DNA of 64,000 nucleotides from an uncultured bacterium (GCA_905215015.1 CAJMOS010000001.1:1-64000), one strand, 5' to 3'. Shown: positions 1 to 12,475, numbered from the stretch's first letter. The notes: generated from the sequence alone by a model not told the origin. Program-made: numbers and translations.

Positions 1-2
1 CC

Positions 3-1151
3 TACGAGCAGCGGGCCGAGGTGGTCTCCCACATCAAGGGCGTGGCGAAGGTCGTCCCGCAGGAGGAATGGAGCTACGTCCCCAACCTCCGTCGCCTGAA
101 ACCGGACTACATCATCCACGGGGACGACTGGCAGCACAACTACCTTTCCTCCATCCGGAACGAGGTCTATGAGGCCATGAAGGAATGGGGCGGAAAGGTC
201 ATCGAGATCCCCTACACCAAAGGCATCGATTCCTCCGCTCTGGTCGACAACGCCCGGACCATCGGCACCACGCCGAGCATCCGGCTGTCCACGCTCCGCC
301 GGCTGATCGCCGCGAAGCCGATTGTCAGGATCATGGAGACCCATTCCGGCCTTTCCGGACTGATCGTCGAGCATGCCCAGGTCATGAAAGAAGACGGCCT
401 GCACCAGTTCGACGGCATGTGGTCCTCTTCCTTGACCGACTCGACCGACAAAGGAAAGCCGGATATCGAGGCGGTCGACCTGACGACCCGCATGCAGTCG
501 CTGACCGACATCCTGGAGTGCACGACAAAGCCGATCATCTACGACGGGGATACCGGCGGCATCCCGGAGCATTTCGTCTTCACCGTCCGGACCCTGGAGC
601 GCAACGGCGTCTCCGCCGTCATCATCGAGGACAAGAAGGGTCTCAAGAAGAACTCCCTTTTTGGTACGGAGGTGAAACAGGAACTTGCCACGACCGAGGA
701 GTTCTGCGAGAAGATCGCGGCCGGCAAGCGGGCCCAGGTGACCAGCGACTTCATGGTCATCGCCCGCATCGAGGAGCTGATCGCCGGACGCAGCGTCGAC
801 GAGGCGCTCCAGAAGGCCTATGCCTGCGTGCAGGCAGGTGCCGACGGCATCATGATCCACTCGAAGGAAACGAGCGGCATGGACATCAAGGACTTCTGCC
901 AGCACTTCAAGCGCACCTATCCGACAGTCCCGCTCGTCCTGGTGCCCACCACCTACAACCAGTTCACCGAAAAAGAGCTGGCAAGCTGGGGAGCCAACGT
1001 GGTCATCTATGCCAACCACATGCTCAGGGCAGCCTACCCGGCCATGGTCAAATGCGCGCAGACGATCCTGCAGGCGGAGCGCTCGCTCGAGGTGAACGAA
1101 CTGTGCATGCCCATCAAGAACATCTTGGAATTGATTCCGGGGACCAAATAA
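3..1151 (+). CDS. aepX: Phosphoenolpyruvate mutase with N-terminal nucleotidyltransferase-like segment (5' truncated by window edge)
   Basis: The enzyme rearranges phosphoenolpyruvate to phosphonopyruvate, the entry step of phosphonate biosynthesis. The frame is open to the window edge: residues YEQRAE precede the first GTG at 21, so the GTG is internal and the true start lies outside. The first ~85 residues (ending in HGDDW followed by an EIPYTKGIDSS stretch) look like the tail of a cytidylyltransferase-like domain, which is often fused in front of PEP mutase. The rest is an isocitrate-lyase/PEP-mutase barrel, with the signature EDKKGLKKNSLF near residue 210 and the metal-site region YDGDTGG near 175. 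It is followed after one base by the decarboxylase gene, so it heads, or is within, a tight operon. Function is well supported; only the N-terminal extent is unknown. Confidence 0.92.
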   Translation, partial: YEQRAEVVSHIKGVAKVVPQEEWSYVPNLRRLKPDYIIHGDDWQHNYLSSIRNEVYEAMKEWGGKVIEIPYTKGIDSSALVDNARTIGTTPSIRLSTLRRLIAAKPIVRIMETHSGLSGLIVEHAQVMKEDGLHQFDGMWSSSLTDSTDKGKPDIEAVDLTTRMQSLTDILECTTKPIIYDGDTGGIPEHFVFTVRTLERNGVSAVIIEDKKGLKKNSLFGTEVKQELATTEEFCEKIAAGKRAQVTSDFMVIARIEELIAGRSVDEALQKAYACVQAGADGIMIHSKETSGMDIKDFCQHFKRTYPTVPLVLVPTTYNQFTEKELASWGANVVIYANHMLRAAYPAMVKCAQTILQAERSLEVNELCMPIKNILELIPGTK

Positions 1152-1152
1152 C

Positions 1153-4121
<2,969 letters not shown>

Positions 4122-4129
4122 CGTACCAT

Positions 4130-4160
4130 CCACTGCCGGCCGAAACGACGCCGGCAGTGG
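4130..4160 (+). terminator. Hairpin after the AEP operon
   Basis: A perfect 11-bp stem (CCACTGCCGGC / GCCGGCAGTGG) with a 9-nt loop starts 9 bases after the pntC stop. It is not followed by a clear T-run, so it is a weak intrinsic terminator or an mRNA-stabilising hairpin. Confidence 0.55.
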
Positions 4161-4243
4161 GTGCTTTCACCCATTCTTCCGCATTCCTTCCGTTTTTCCG
4201 GAAAGCGGGGTATGATACACCCATCCCCTTGCAAGGAGCATGC

Positions 4244-5830
4244 ATGCATCATACACGGATTCTTGTCGGAGCACTTCTCGTTTTCGCCCTGACAGATGGT
4301 TTCGGGACACCACTCGCTCTTTCCGATGCCGAGCGCGTGCCTATGGAGTATTCGGTATTGCAAGGGAAAGTGGCTCGCCCCTTCATCGGCTTCAAGACGC
4401 TTGAGGACTCCCAGTACCTTGCAGACGAGGGCGGCTGGCAGTTCTATGATGTCCGTTGGTACAACTCCTACAACTCCAGCGCACCTTCCGGCATCAACGA
4501 TGGGGGACTTTGGCAGGGCAAGGGCTACAATACCAGCCTCTCTACTGGGGTGCGCTATGCATCCCGCCATGTCTCTTTCTCGTTCAAGCCACAGCTTTCC
4601 TTCTCCCAGAACCTTCCCTTCCACTATACCAAGCCCGCCTCCGGCCTCACGGGACCGGGAGCTGTGTACGGCTATTACAGCACCAGCGGGGTCGATGCGC
4701 CCCAGCGTTTCGGCGATGATCCGTTTTTCTTCTGGGATTGGGGCGACAGCGAGATCCGGTTCTCGTATGGGCCTTTCACGGTCGGGTTCGGAAGCGAGCA
4801 CATCTGGCTGGGACCGGCAGTCGTCAACCCCCTGATCCATTCGGACAACGCCCCAGGCTATCCCCATCTGGACGTCGGCCTGACCAAGACGACCCTCCGT
4901 CTTCCTTGGAATGGATGGTACGCCGGAGATTTCGAGATGCGCGCATGGTGGGGGTACCTGACGGAATCGAAGTACTTCGATGACGATGATTCGGACGACC
5001 ACAACCTCTTCTCCGGCCTGTCCGTCTCCTGGGCATGGCACGACTTCTCCATCACATTCAACCGGATCATGCTCTCCAAGTGGGACAACAAGACCGCCTA
5101 TACCCTCTTTCATGTCGCCACTCCCCCATTTGTCGATATCTTCTACAGCGGAATCGGCTCTTCCGGGGGCAAGGATAAAAGCGATTCGCGGGCTTCACTG
5201 TGTTTCGATTACCTGCTTCCCAAGGCGGGACTCGAACTGTACCTGGAGCTTGGCCGGAACGACTACAGCCCCTCCCTGAAGTACTATCTGCGCTATCCCT
5301 TCCATACGCTTGCCTATACCGTCGGACTGAGGAAAAGCGTTACCTTCTCGGAACGCTACCATGGCGAGGTGTTGCTCGAAGTCACCAACCTGGAAGGGTC
5401 CGACGATTACCTGATCATTACCAACGGCACCGGCTGGACTTCTTTCTACGAACACCACCGGATCCGGCAAGGCCATACCAATGGCGGACAATGGCTGGGG
5501 GCGGGAATCGGGACAGGGGGAAACAGCCAGCTGCTGGCCTTCCGCCTGTACAATCCTTCTGGCTATTCCACCTTCTACGCATGGAGGCAGAACCCCGACC
5601 TCGGGTATTCATTCCACCCGTCCCGATGGGGTGAAGAGGACGCGGAAAAGCATATCCGCGCCAACATGCACTTCGGTGCGGAAACCTACCAGCACATGAA
5701 CGAGCATGTCGCCATCGGCCTTGGAGCAGTCTACACCTACGAGTGGAACCCGACGAACGGACAGACCGACGAATCCTTCTGGAGATGCTGCAACCTCACC
5801 GGACAGATGCTGCTATCCTACACGTGGTGA
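4244..5830 (+). CDS. Secreted outer-membrane beta-barrel protein, Wzi-like (capsule assembly) candidate
   Basis: A 528-residue protein. I place the start at the ATG at 4244, preceded by AAGGAG five bases upstream, because it gives a typical signal peptide (HHTRILVGALLVFALTDGFG); the frame is open further upstream but lacks such features. The mature part is rich in alternating aromatic/polar strands, with segments such as GFGSEHIWLGP and FEMRAWWGYL, and it ends in an aromatic residue (SYTW), as outer-membrane barrels do. The pattern resembles the capsule-assembly Wzi family, which anchors polysaccharide at the cell surface. That would fit the AEP operon before it and the polysaccharide export operon after it. 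A possible -10 (TATGAT) lies at 4211. The barrel call is firm; the Wzi assignment is inference. Confidence 0.6.
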   Translation: MHHTRILVGALLVFALTDGFGTPLALSDAERVPMEYSVLQGKVARPFIGFKTLEDSQYLADEGGWQFYDVRWYNSYNSSAPSGINDGGLWQGKGYNTSLSTGVRYASRHVSFSFKPQLSFSQNLPFHYTKPASGLTGPGAVYGYYSTSGVDAPQRFGDDPFFFWDWGDSEIRFSYGPFTVGFGSEHIWLGPAVVNPLIHSDNAPGYPHLDVGLTKTTLRLPWNGWYAGDFEMRAWWGYLTESKYFDDDDSDDHNLFSGLSVSWAWHDFSITFNRIMLSKWDNKTAYTLFHVATPPFVDIFYSGIGSSGGKDKSDSRASLCFDYLLPKAGLELYLELGRNDYSPSLKYYLRYPFHTLAYTVGLRKSVTFSERYHGEVLLEVTNLEGSDDYLIITNGTGWTSFYEHHRIRQGHTNGGQWLGAGIGTGGNSQLLAFRLYNPSGYSTFYAWRQNPDLGYSFHPSRWGEEDAEKHIRANMHFGAETYQHMNEHVAIGLGAVYTYEWNPTNGQTDESFWRCCNLTGQMLLSYTW

Positions 5831-5870
5831 ATCGCAACCCCACAGATCCTGGCAAACCGGGCCGATGAGG

Positions 5871-6305
5871 TTATATCCGTTCCTCAAGGCACACCGAGTG
5901 GACCAGAAGATCCACTCCTTTCTTCCTTTCCATCTTTACCATCGTCTGAAGGTTTGGAGTCGTCACTCTTGTGGGGACAATCCGCAGACTGTACACGAAA
6001 CCCTCACGCCGGAACTTGCTATGGAAAAAACCAAGGGAACTTTGCAGTTGCCTGTATGCTGTATCGACATCTGAGCCCTTCAGCTCTATGAGGATCATTC
6101 GGTTCCCTTCCTCTACCCACAGGCCGAAATCGCACCTTTTGGTCTTCCCTTTCATCAGGTCCCCATCTATGTGGATCCGGCATGTTTTCTTGCAAGAACC
6201 ATTGAGCGCCACATACTTGGACCTGGATTTCCTGTCAGAACAGACGATTTTCTTGTCGCATGAAGTATACGGGACTCCATCTTTAAAAAGCTCGTCGGGA
6301 TTCAC
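5871..6305 (-). CDS. Small PD-(D/E)XK-like protein paired with the AAA ATPase
   Basis: A 144-residue protein with no family name I can give with certainty. The central segment CDFGLWVEEGN followed by ILIELKG has the Asp ... Glu-x-Lys spacing of PD-(D/E)XK nucleases, and the next helix (DTAYRQLQSSLGFF) fits the A-x-x-Q-L helix often seen after that core. The N-terminal half contains several Cys and basic residues. Its start codon overlaps the stop of the ATPase gene by 4 bases, so the two are translationally coupled and probably act together. No signal peptide or membrane segment is present. Nuclease activity is inferred from the motif alone. Confidence 0.7.
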   Translation of the reverse strand: MNPDELFKDGVPYTSCDKKIVCSDRKSRSKYVALNGSCKKTCRIHIDGDLMKGKTKRCDFGLWVEEGNRMILIELKGSDVDTAYRQLQSSLGFFHSKFRREGFVYSLRIVPTRVTTPNLQTMVKMERKKGVDLLVHSVCLEERI

Positions 6306-7546
6306 TGTGGCGATTCTCCCATGTCCATGAGCCTGTCAAAGACCTCATTGATGCTTTGGGAACACTCGTCAATCCGGGTAGCGTCAATCATCCGGGATTG
6401 GGAATCCTTGATTGTCGTGATGCCGCCATCCTGCATTTTGTAGGCAGCAACCGCATCAAAATCCATCATATGGTTCAAGGAAACTCCGCGCACGGTTTTT
6501 CCAAACTTCCGGTATCTGTCGAAGGCGAAGATGTAGTTGTTCAGAATACTCAGCACATAGGGAGAATGCGTAGTCATCACAAGCTTCCCTCCGTTTCCGG
6601 TATTCTCAATCAGCCTGTCCACCATCTTCATCTGCGATACCGGGTAAAGGTTCTGCTCCGGTTCCTCAACTACTTGCCACAGGCAAGAATTGACATACTT
6701 CCCGAGAATCGTCCTGAGATGCTCCACATCCTTGCAATCCAAATGGTCCCTCAACCCTGAAGAAAAAAACGTCTGCACCTTTGCTTTCAGCGCATCATCT
6801 TTCATCCGTTCTATCGCCTCGCCCCTGATGCTGATCGTTTCCCTTTTGAGTTTGTCAAGAAAATCCGCGCCAATCTCTTTGGCGAGATAATCGGAGACCA
6901 CGACAAGAGGGGCAAGAGACTGGAGTCCGCTAGAGGCTTCGTGCAACGGAATCTTGACACTTCCTTCCGGATCAAGGACGTAGCTGGTACGGGTATCGGG
7001 ATCGAACTGCATCGAATAGCCATCAAACAACTGAAAGCGCCGTCTTCCCCTGCGTTTCATTGCATTCTGGTATTCGGTGGCAAGTTGATACACCATTTCA
7101 GGGAGTCCCTTGGCTTCCCATGGGTTGTCCATTACGGAAAGGATGTTGCGCTCAGAAGGAAAGTACATGATCTGGGGACACACGTAAGAGCTGTCTCCGC
7201 GGAACAGGACCTTCACCTTTTTCCTCGAGACGCTGATGGTATACACCTGCCCTCTGAACTCCAACTCAGTGTTTTCCGTAATATACCCCATGGGCAGGTT
7301 CTGATTCGCAAAAAGCGTCTGGAGCTTGTCCACGGTAAACGTACTGGGATCATTGTTCCGGCGTACGAACGACTTTTCTGCCCAGGAGAAAGTTGAAAGA
7401 AGTTTGGCAAGAGTGCTTTTCCCCGTTCCTTGGTCTCCAATGAAGATGGTATATTTCGGGACACGCAGAAAACCATCTTCCAAGCTGTCCGTTCCTTGCC
7501 GCAGGGGGCCGTAGTTCCGCACTTTCAGCAAAATATCCTTTTCCAT
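6302..7546 (-). CDS. AAA15/OLD-like ATPase of a candidate two-gene defence unit
   Basis: A 414-residue ATPase. I take the ATG at 7546 (MEKDILLKVRNYGPL) because GGGAGGA sits 7 bases upstream; the open frame reaches 7603. The Walker A motif is GDQGTGKST (near residue 40), the Walker B-like segment is VVEEPEQNLYP (near 300), and a switch segment TTHSPYVLSILNN follows. This is the layout of SMC/OLD-type ABC ATPases found in many phage-defence systems. No TOPRIM domain is present, unlike full-length OLD proteins; the effector is more likely the coupled downstream nuclease-like protein. The pair stands alone between a surface-polysaccharide gene and the export operon. Confidence 0.8.
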   Translation of the reverse strand: MEKDILLKVRNYGPLRQGTDSLEDGFLRVPKYTIFIGDQGTGKSTLAKLLSTFSWAEKSFVRRNNDPSTFTVDKLQTLFANQNLPMGYITENTELEFRGQVYTISVSRKKVKVLFRGDSSYVCPQIMYFPSERNILSVMDNPWEAKGLPEMVYQLATEYQNAMKRRGRRRFQLFDGYSMQFDPDTRTSYVLDPEGSVKIPLHEASSGLQSLAPLVVVSDYLAKEIGADFLDKLKRETISIRGEAIERMKDDALKAKVQTFFSSGLRDHLDCKDVEHLRTILGKYVNSCLWQVVEEPEQNLYPVSQMKMVDRLIENTGNGGKLVMTTHSPYVLSILNNYIFAFDRYRKFGKTVRGVSLNHMMDFDAVAAYKMQDGGITTIKDSQSRMIDATRIDECSQSINEVFDRLMDMGESPQ

Positions 7547-7692
7547 ACCGGTCCTCCCATAACGCTTTCCATCATATCCCCTCTTGCCTCTGCCATCAAC
7601 CAAGAGGCTTCAGGAAGCTGGAAACAGGAAAGGCACACATCTCCCTTTGCAGGACATACGTACGAGCCATGAAAGCGGAATTCTCAATGGCG

Positions 7693-8334
7693 TCAAGCGA
7701 TCATGCGCTCCATCTTCAGCGCGACCTCCGGCCAGGCGCTGATGTGCTCAATGAGCCTGGAGGGAAGGGTCTCGTCCCCAGGACGCATATGGTTGTCGTC
7801 GGCAATTACGTCCACCACACCGGCTTTGAGATACGGGAGGGCCCTGGTGTTCTCGATGCCATCCACATTGCACTGGATCAGGCAATGCATGTCCTTGAGC
7901 TTCAAGAAAGATTCCGATGTGGGCGTCATCCACCGATAGCGCTCGACGTGGGCGATGACCGGAGTGATGGAACGGGCCAATACGGCAAGCTTCTGCTCCC
8001 ACTGCTTGGGAGGCATGACCGTAGGAAACTCGACCAGCTGGTAACGCCCGGCAAAGGGAATTCCCTGCAAGGTCGCCTGCGTGCCGCAGAACAGCTCGCT
8101 GCCCAGCATGACCTCGATTCCGACCCTATACGCCACCTCCATCGCCACCATCCATGTAGGGCGGATAGCCGCTATGTTGGTGGTCAGATAAGGATTGAAA
8201 AGATGGGGGGTGAAGACCACCCCGGCAAAACCACACTCCTTGTACAGCCCGAGTACCTTCTCGAGCTGGTCAGGCGCTACCCTCCCGTCATCAATACCCG
8301 GGAGCAGGTGACAATGCATATTGTACAGCCCCAT
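7693..8334 (-). CDS. cpsB: CpsB/YwqE-type tyrosine-protein phosphatase (PHP fold)
   Basis: A 213-residue metallophosphatase that removes phosphate from the C-terminal tyrosines of polysaccharide co-polymerase kinases. The PHP metal motif NMHCHLLPGIDDG is at the N-terminus, with further metal ligands in TPHLFNP, in the SELFCGTQ region, in AHVERYRW and in ADDNHMRPGD near the C-terminus. Its gene starts five bases after the stop of the Wzc-like kinase gene, as expected for a kinase/phosphatase pair. The Shine-Dalgarno sequence is weak (AAGAGAT), suggesting coupling to the upstream gene. Confidence 0.9.
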   Translation of the reverse strand: MGLYNMHCHLLPGIDDGRVAPDQLEKVLGLYKECGFAGVVFTPHLFNPYLTTNIAAIRPTWMVAMEVAYRVGIEVMLGSELFCGTQATLQGIPFAGRYQLVEFPTVMPPKQWEQKLAVLARSITPVIAHVERYRWMTPTSESFLKLKDMHCLIQCNVDGIENTRALPYLKAGVVDVIADDNHMRPGDETLPSRLIEHISAWPEVALKMERMIA

Positions 8335-8339
8335 CGCTC

Positions 8340-10754
8340 TTATCTCTTCCCTGCAGCATCTGGATTCTGTTCAATCAGGCTCAGCGCGTCAAGACTTGAC
8401 TCCAACTCCATCTCTCCCTTGTCCATGGCTATGGGTTCCTGTGTTTCCATAGCCATTTCCTGCGTATACGCCAACACCGGTTCCTTGAGATTGACCATTT
8501 GCTTGCCACGCAGCTTCAGGCCCTTCTTGTAGCGGCGGCGGAACCAGCCGAAGGAGTGGCGGCGTGTCTTCTGCCGCTTCTTGCCCTTGGCGTCAAAGCT
8601 ATAGCCATAGCTGTAGCTGTAACTGTAGTTTCCGCCCGCAGAGGCCAAGGCGAGGTGCCCGCACCCGTTGAAGATGGTGCCGACAATCGGTTCATCCGAG
8701 GCCTGAAGCATGTTGACCAGCTCCTTGAGCCCGGACCGTGGAGCGACGCTGGCGCGCACGGAAATGATCAGACCACGGGTATGCTTGCTCAACGTGATCA
8801 GCTCTGAGGCATGGATGAGCGGAGGCGCGTCGATGAAGATATAGTCGTACATGCCGCGCAGCCTATCCAATGTATGGACGAAGTTGATGTTCGCGAAGAT
8901 GGCGGAGGCAACCATGGGCTGGGTGCCGGAAGCAAGCAGGTGCAAGGATGGTTCGCTTGCAAGCGGCTGCAGGATCACCTTTTCCAAGGGCTCCTTCTGC
9001 ACGACGACATCCGTCAGCCCTTTCAGACCCTTGTTCTTGATATGGAAAAATCGCAGGGCGTTCGGAGCCCTGAGGTCGCCATCGACAAGCAGGACCCTCT
9101 TGCCCATCTGCGCCATCGCAAGGGCGATGTTGGCAATCAGGGTGGTCTTGCCCTCGCTCATCGTGCAGCTGGTGACGGTATAGACGATACCGCTCTTTCC
9201 CTCCTTGTACAGCCGGTTCGCGACCAGCTTGATACGCTCGCTTTCGAATGAGAAAGGCTCATTCTCGACAATCAGGGAAGGAATCTCCGCCTTGGGGTTC
9301 CCCTCGTAGTAAGGCACCCAGGAAAGCAGGGGTATGCCCTCGGTCAGTCTCTGCAGCTGGTCAAGCGTGTCTACCGCATCAAACCGGCTGTCCACCAGGA
9401 TGGCGAGAGCCATACCGACGACGAGACCCAGCAGGATGGCGATGGCCAGGATCTTCAGCTTTTGCGGACTGACGGGCAGCACCGGAGTGGAAGCAGCGTC
9501 GATGATTGTCACGTTGCGGTTGATCGAGGCCTCGAGCAGACGGGTCTCCTGCAACATGTCCTGCAGTTTCAGCCCGACTTGCTCGTAGACTTGCACGTTA
9601 CGCTCAAGCTCCGCCTCGCGGGATTGGATATCGGGAAGCGTGTCCAGCTCCGCCCTGAAGACATCCTCGCGGGCGGAAAGCACGTCCAGCACCGTCTGGG
9701 CGTTCATCTTGGTCGTCAGAAGTTGTCCGTAGTCGGTATACTGGGACCCGCCTGCGATGGTGGCGATGCGGTTAATCAGTTTCCGTTTCAGGTCCAGGAT
9801 GGTCTCGTTCAGGTCGCTCATGCGAAGCGACTGCTGGTTGCCCTTATCGATTCCTGTATTCGCATTGGTACTGATTGCCGAGACCGCGTCATACATGGCA
9901 ATCTCCTGCTGCGCATCCGCAAGGCGGGAGAGTAAGGCCTGGACGGTCTCGTCCTGACGGATGGTCTCCTCGCTTGGCAATGAGCCGCCATACTTCTGAA
10001 GCCCTTGCTCTGCTTCTTGAATCTCAAGCCTGAGGGGCTCCATCTTCAACTGGTAATAGACGCTCTCGCTGACCCAGAAGCTTGTCTTGTCGGCAAGCTG
10101 GACCGAACCGCTCTCCTTTCGGAAACGGCCGAGTTCGTCCGTGGCTTTCTGCAGGCGCTGGTCGTTGACGGGAATCTGTGACTCGATGAAGGTACGCTGG
10201 GCGGTCCGGGAATCGCGTGCGATGGAGGTCAGCACCTCGTTATAGCTGACGCACAAGGCGGCAAGGAAATCATGGGCAAATGCAGGCGACGCGTCACGGA
10301 ACGTGATTTTGACCAGATTGGTATCCTTCACCGGAGTTGTCGAGAGCTTCTTGCCCAGCCTCTCCACCGCCAGTCGGCCTCCATACAGCGTCTCGTCGGA
10401 GTACGGAACGCCCTTGGCTGTGATATAGGCCCCAAGGTCCAGCTTCTCCAAGGCCCCCTGGATGTTCTGGTCGCTGGTCAGCAGTTCCGACTCCGTGGTG
10501 ATCTTGGACATCGTCCCAAGCGACCCTGACAGAAAGCTGTCCAACGAAGAACTCTGCTTGATTGGCTCAACCAGGATGGAGGCTGTAGACTCATATTGTG
10601 GAATAGCGTGCCAAAGATATCCTAGGGCAAACGCGACGACAAGCAGGAAACCGAGAAAGCATACACCAAGATGCCGGAGCACCATGGCAAGGAGTTCTTG
10701 CAGGGAGATCTCATCATCCTCATGGATCTGGCGAATCGTTCCGTTCTGGCTCAT
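8340..10754 (-). CDS. wzc: Wzc-like polysaccharide co-polymerase with bacterial tyrosine kinase domain
   Basis: An 804-residue protein. The ATG at 10754 (SQNGTIRQIHED) is preferred because GAGG is correctly placed. Residues ~20-120 form the Wzz N-terminal region with a transmembrane segment (LGVCFLGFLLVVAFALGYLW). A long coiled-coil periplasmic part follows, then a second membrane segment around residue 440 (ILAIAILLGLVVGMALAILV). The cytoplasmic BY-kinase domain has Walker A SCTMSEGKTTL, Walker A' LLVDGDLRAPN and Walker B FIDAPP. A tyrosine cluster (NYSYSYSYGYSF) lies near residue 710, followed by a basic stretch and about 85 further residues. That is unusual, since the cluster normally ends the protein. 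It lies between the Wza-like exporter and the CpsB phosphatase. Confidence 0.93.
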   Translation of the reverse strand: MSQNGTIRQIHEDDEISLQELLAMVLRHLGVCFLGFLLVVAFALGYLWHAIPQYESTASILVEPIKQSSSLDSFLSGSLGTMSKITTESELLTSDQNIQGALEKLDLGAYITAKGVPYSDETLYGGRLAVERLGKKLSTTPVKDTNLVKITFRDASPAFAHDFLAALCVSYNEVLTSIARDSRTAQRTFIESQIPVNDQRLQKATDELGRFRKESGSVQLADKTSFWVSESVYYQLKMEPLRLEIQEAEQGLQKYGGSLPSEETIRQDETVQALLSRLADAQQEIAMYDAVSAISTNANTGIDKGNQQSLRMSDLNETILDLKRKLINRIATIAGGSQYTDYGQLLTTKMNAQTVLDVLSAREDVFRAELDTLPDIQSREAELERNVQVYEQVGLKLQDMLQETRLLEASINRNVTIIDAASTPVLPVSPQKLKILAIAILLGLVVGMALAILVDSRFDAVDTLDQLQRLTEGIPLLSWVPYYEGNPKAEIPSLIVENEPFSFESERIKLVANRLYKEGKSGIVYTVTSCTMSEGKTTLIANIALAMAQMGKRVLLVDGDLRAPNALRFFHIKNKGLKGLTDVVVQKEPLEKVILQPLASEPSLHLLASGTQPMVASAIFANINFVHTLDRLRGMYDYIFIDAPPLIHASELITLSKHTRGLIISVRASVAPRSGLKELVNMLQASDEPIVGTIFNGCGHLALASAGGNYSYSYSYGYSFDAKGKKRQKTRRHSFGWFRRRYKKGLKLRGKQMVNLKEPVLAYTQEMAMETQEPIAMDKGEMELESSLDALSLIEQNPDAAGKR

Positions 10755-10762
10755 GGCGGTCC

Positions 10763-12376
10763 TCACTTGTCGATCTGGTAGTAATGGTTGATCAGGAACA
10801 TGTTGTAGACGATGCCCACAACACTGGCGACGATACCCACTACTGCTACCGCCGGAGCGAGATCGTTCACAAACGTCTTGGCCTTCACGTCAATCGTGGA
10901 TTCCGCAGGGATGATGCCAAAGCGGTCCAGTTTCTCCCCCTGTTTGTCCCGGATGGTGATCTTTTCAGGCTTTTTCGCATCGGAGGTAGGCCCACCGGCG
11001 ATGGCAAGGTAATAGTCGGCTGTCTTGTCCGGGACATACGCGTAGACGCCGCTTCGGGCGACGGCGCCACTGACGGTCACGAACTTCTGCTCGAAAGGAA
11101 TGGTGATCACGTCGTCCGCCTGCATGACAAGGTCGTCACCGCTTGCCTTTCCCGAAAGGATATCGGCAAGATCCAACGGGATGCGCACCCCGTCACGGAC
11201 CAAATAGGCGTCGCTCAAATCACTGGTGATCATGAACCGGTTGTCCAAGGCGCGGACCATCTGTCCCAGCGTCTCGCCAGGATAGTACTGGTAGAAGATC
11301 TTGCCGCTGCTCTGCCCCAGCAAGGTGGCGGAGGAAGAAGGATCAACCGACTCATCCACCTTCACGGCACCTTGGACGGTCAGGCTTTTCGCGCTTGGCA
11401 CCACCTGGTCCACCATGACGGCGTCAAGCTGCTGGAGGGCAAGGTCCTGTTCCTGAAGGCAATCGACGCTCAGAAGATCATAGTCATGCTCGGCAGGGTT
11501 GAATCTACGGATACGGATATGCTGGATGTCCCCATCCGGAAGCACTCCCCCCGCATAGAGACCCAACAGATCGGAAAGGGTCTCCCCTTCCCGCAACTGG
11601 TATGTGCCCGGTCGTTTCACCAATCCTCCAATCGTGACGATTTTCTCGGCCGGGACATAGGTCACCACGTCGCCACTCTTCAAATAGGGATCCTCCCCCG
11701 GCTTCCCGCCACGAAGCGCCAGGAACAAATCGTAGGTGCGTTCCGTACCGTCCAGAGAAGTTATCTTCACTGCCCGGGAAGAGGCGTATTTTGTGGCATG
11801 ATACGCAGTCGAAGACAACCGGCTCAGGCCCCAGGAGGAGAGTTCCGTCTTCGCATCCACCTCGCCGACGATGGTGACCGTAAAGGAACCGGTCGACAGC
11901 AGGGTAAATTGGGGATTGGCATGGGCGTACATGGTGGAAATGATCGAGAAGACTCTTTCTTTCAACGCTGGGAATGTGAGCGAAGCACAGTCAATCGTCC
12001 CTATCGCAGGAATATCCAGCCTATAGGTGGAATCCACCTGGATATCCACTACGATGCGATTGGCTCCATTCGCATAGGACAGGCGGAACATATCGCCCGG
12101 AGTAATGGGATATGTCGCGTCCCCGATGGCGGCAAGTTGCCGTTGCACCACGATATTGTCCATGTCGATAATCCTGGAATCCGCTTCCGGAAGTCCCAGT
12201 TGTTCGTAAAGAGGAAGCACTTCCTGAGGCGCCACGCTCTCCCCCAAAGGAGCATTCCCATATAACGGGGAACGTACCACCAGGCCCCTGCTTGCAGAAA
12301 CGTCCGCCGCTGATACCACAGACCCCCAAAGGAGCATTCCTGCCAACAGACATCCTATGATTTTGTTCCCTCGCAT
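10763..12376 (-). CDS. wza: Wza-like polysaccharide export protein (SLBB domains)
   Basis: A 537-residue exported protein. The ATG at 12376 has AAGGAGG upstream and gives a clear signal peptide (RGNKIIGCLLAGMLLWGSVVSAA). The Poly_export domain follows (TPGDMFRLSYANG ... VDIQVDSTYRLDIPAIG), then SLBB-type repeats (KIVTIGGLVKRPGTYQLREGETLSDLLGLYAGG, and later KFVTVSGAVARSGVYAYVPD). A hydrophobic segment near the C-terminus (AVAVVGIVASVVGIVYNMFLI) would cross the membrane. No lipobox cysteine is seen at the cleavage site, unlike enteric Wza. It forms the exit channel for exopolysaccharide. Its stop overlaps the region just before the wzc start. Confidence 0.9.
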   Translation of the reverse strand: MRGNKIIGCLLAGMLLWGSVVSAADVSASRGLVVRSPLYGNAPLGESVAPQEVLPLYEQLGLPEADSRIIDMDNIVVQRQLAAIGDATYPITPGDMFRLSYANGANRIVVDIQVDSTYRLDIPAIGTIDCASLTFPALKERVFSIISTMYAHANPQFTLLSTGSFTVTIVGEVDAKTELSSWGLSRLSSTAYHATKYASSRAVKITSLDGTERTYDLFLALRGGKPGEDPYLKSGDVVTYVPAEKIVTIGGLVKRPGTYQLREGETLSDLLGLYAGGVLPDGDIQHIRIRRFNPAEHDYDLLSVDCLQEQDLALQQLDAVMVDQVVPSAKSLTVQGAVKVDESVDPSSSATLLGQSSGKIFYQYYPGETLGQMVRALDNRFMITSDLSDAYLVRDGVRIPLDLADILSGKASGDDLVMQADDVITIPFEQKFVTVSGAVARSGVYAYVPDKTADYYLAIAGGPTSDAKKPEKITIRDKQGEKLDRFGIIPAESTIDVKAKTFVNDLAPAVAVVGIVASVVGIVYNMFLINHYYQIDK

Positions 12377-12475
12377 GCGTTCCTCCTTGCGGGAAATCCA
12401 TCTGATACTAGCATTATTCTCAAAAAAAAGAAACCTTAAAAAGCAAGTAGACAATACCGTTGCGCCACTATGGGG

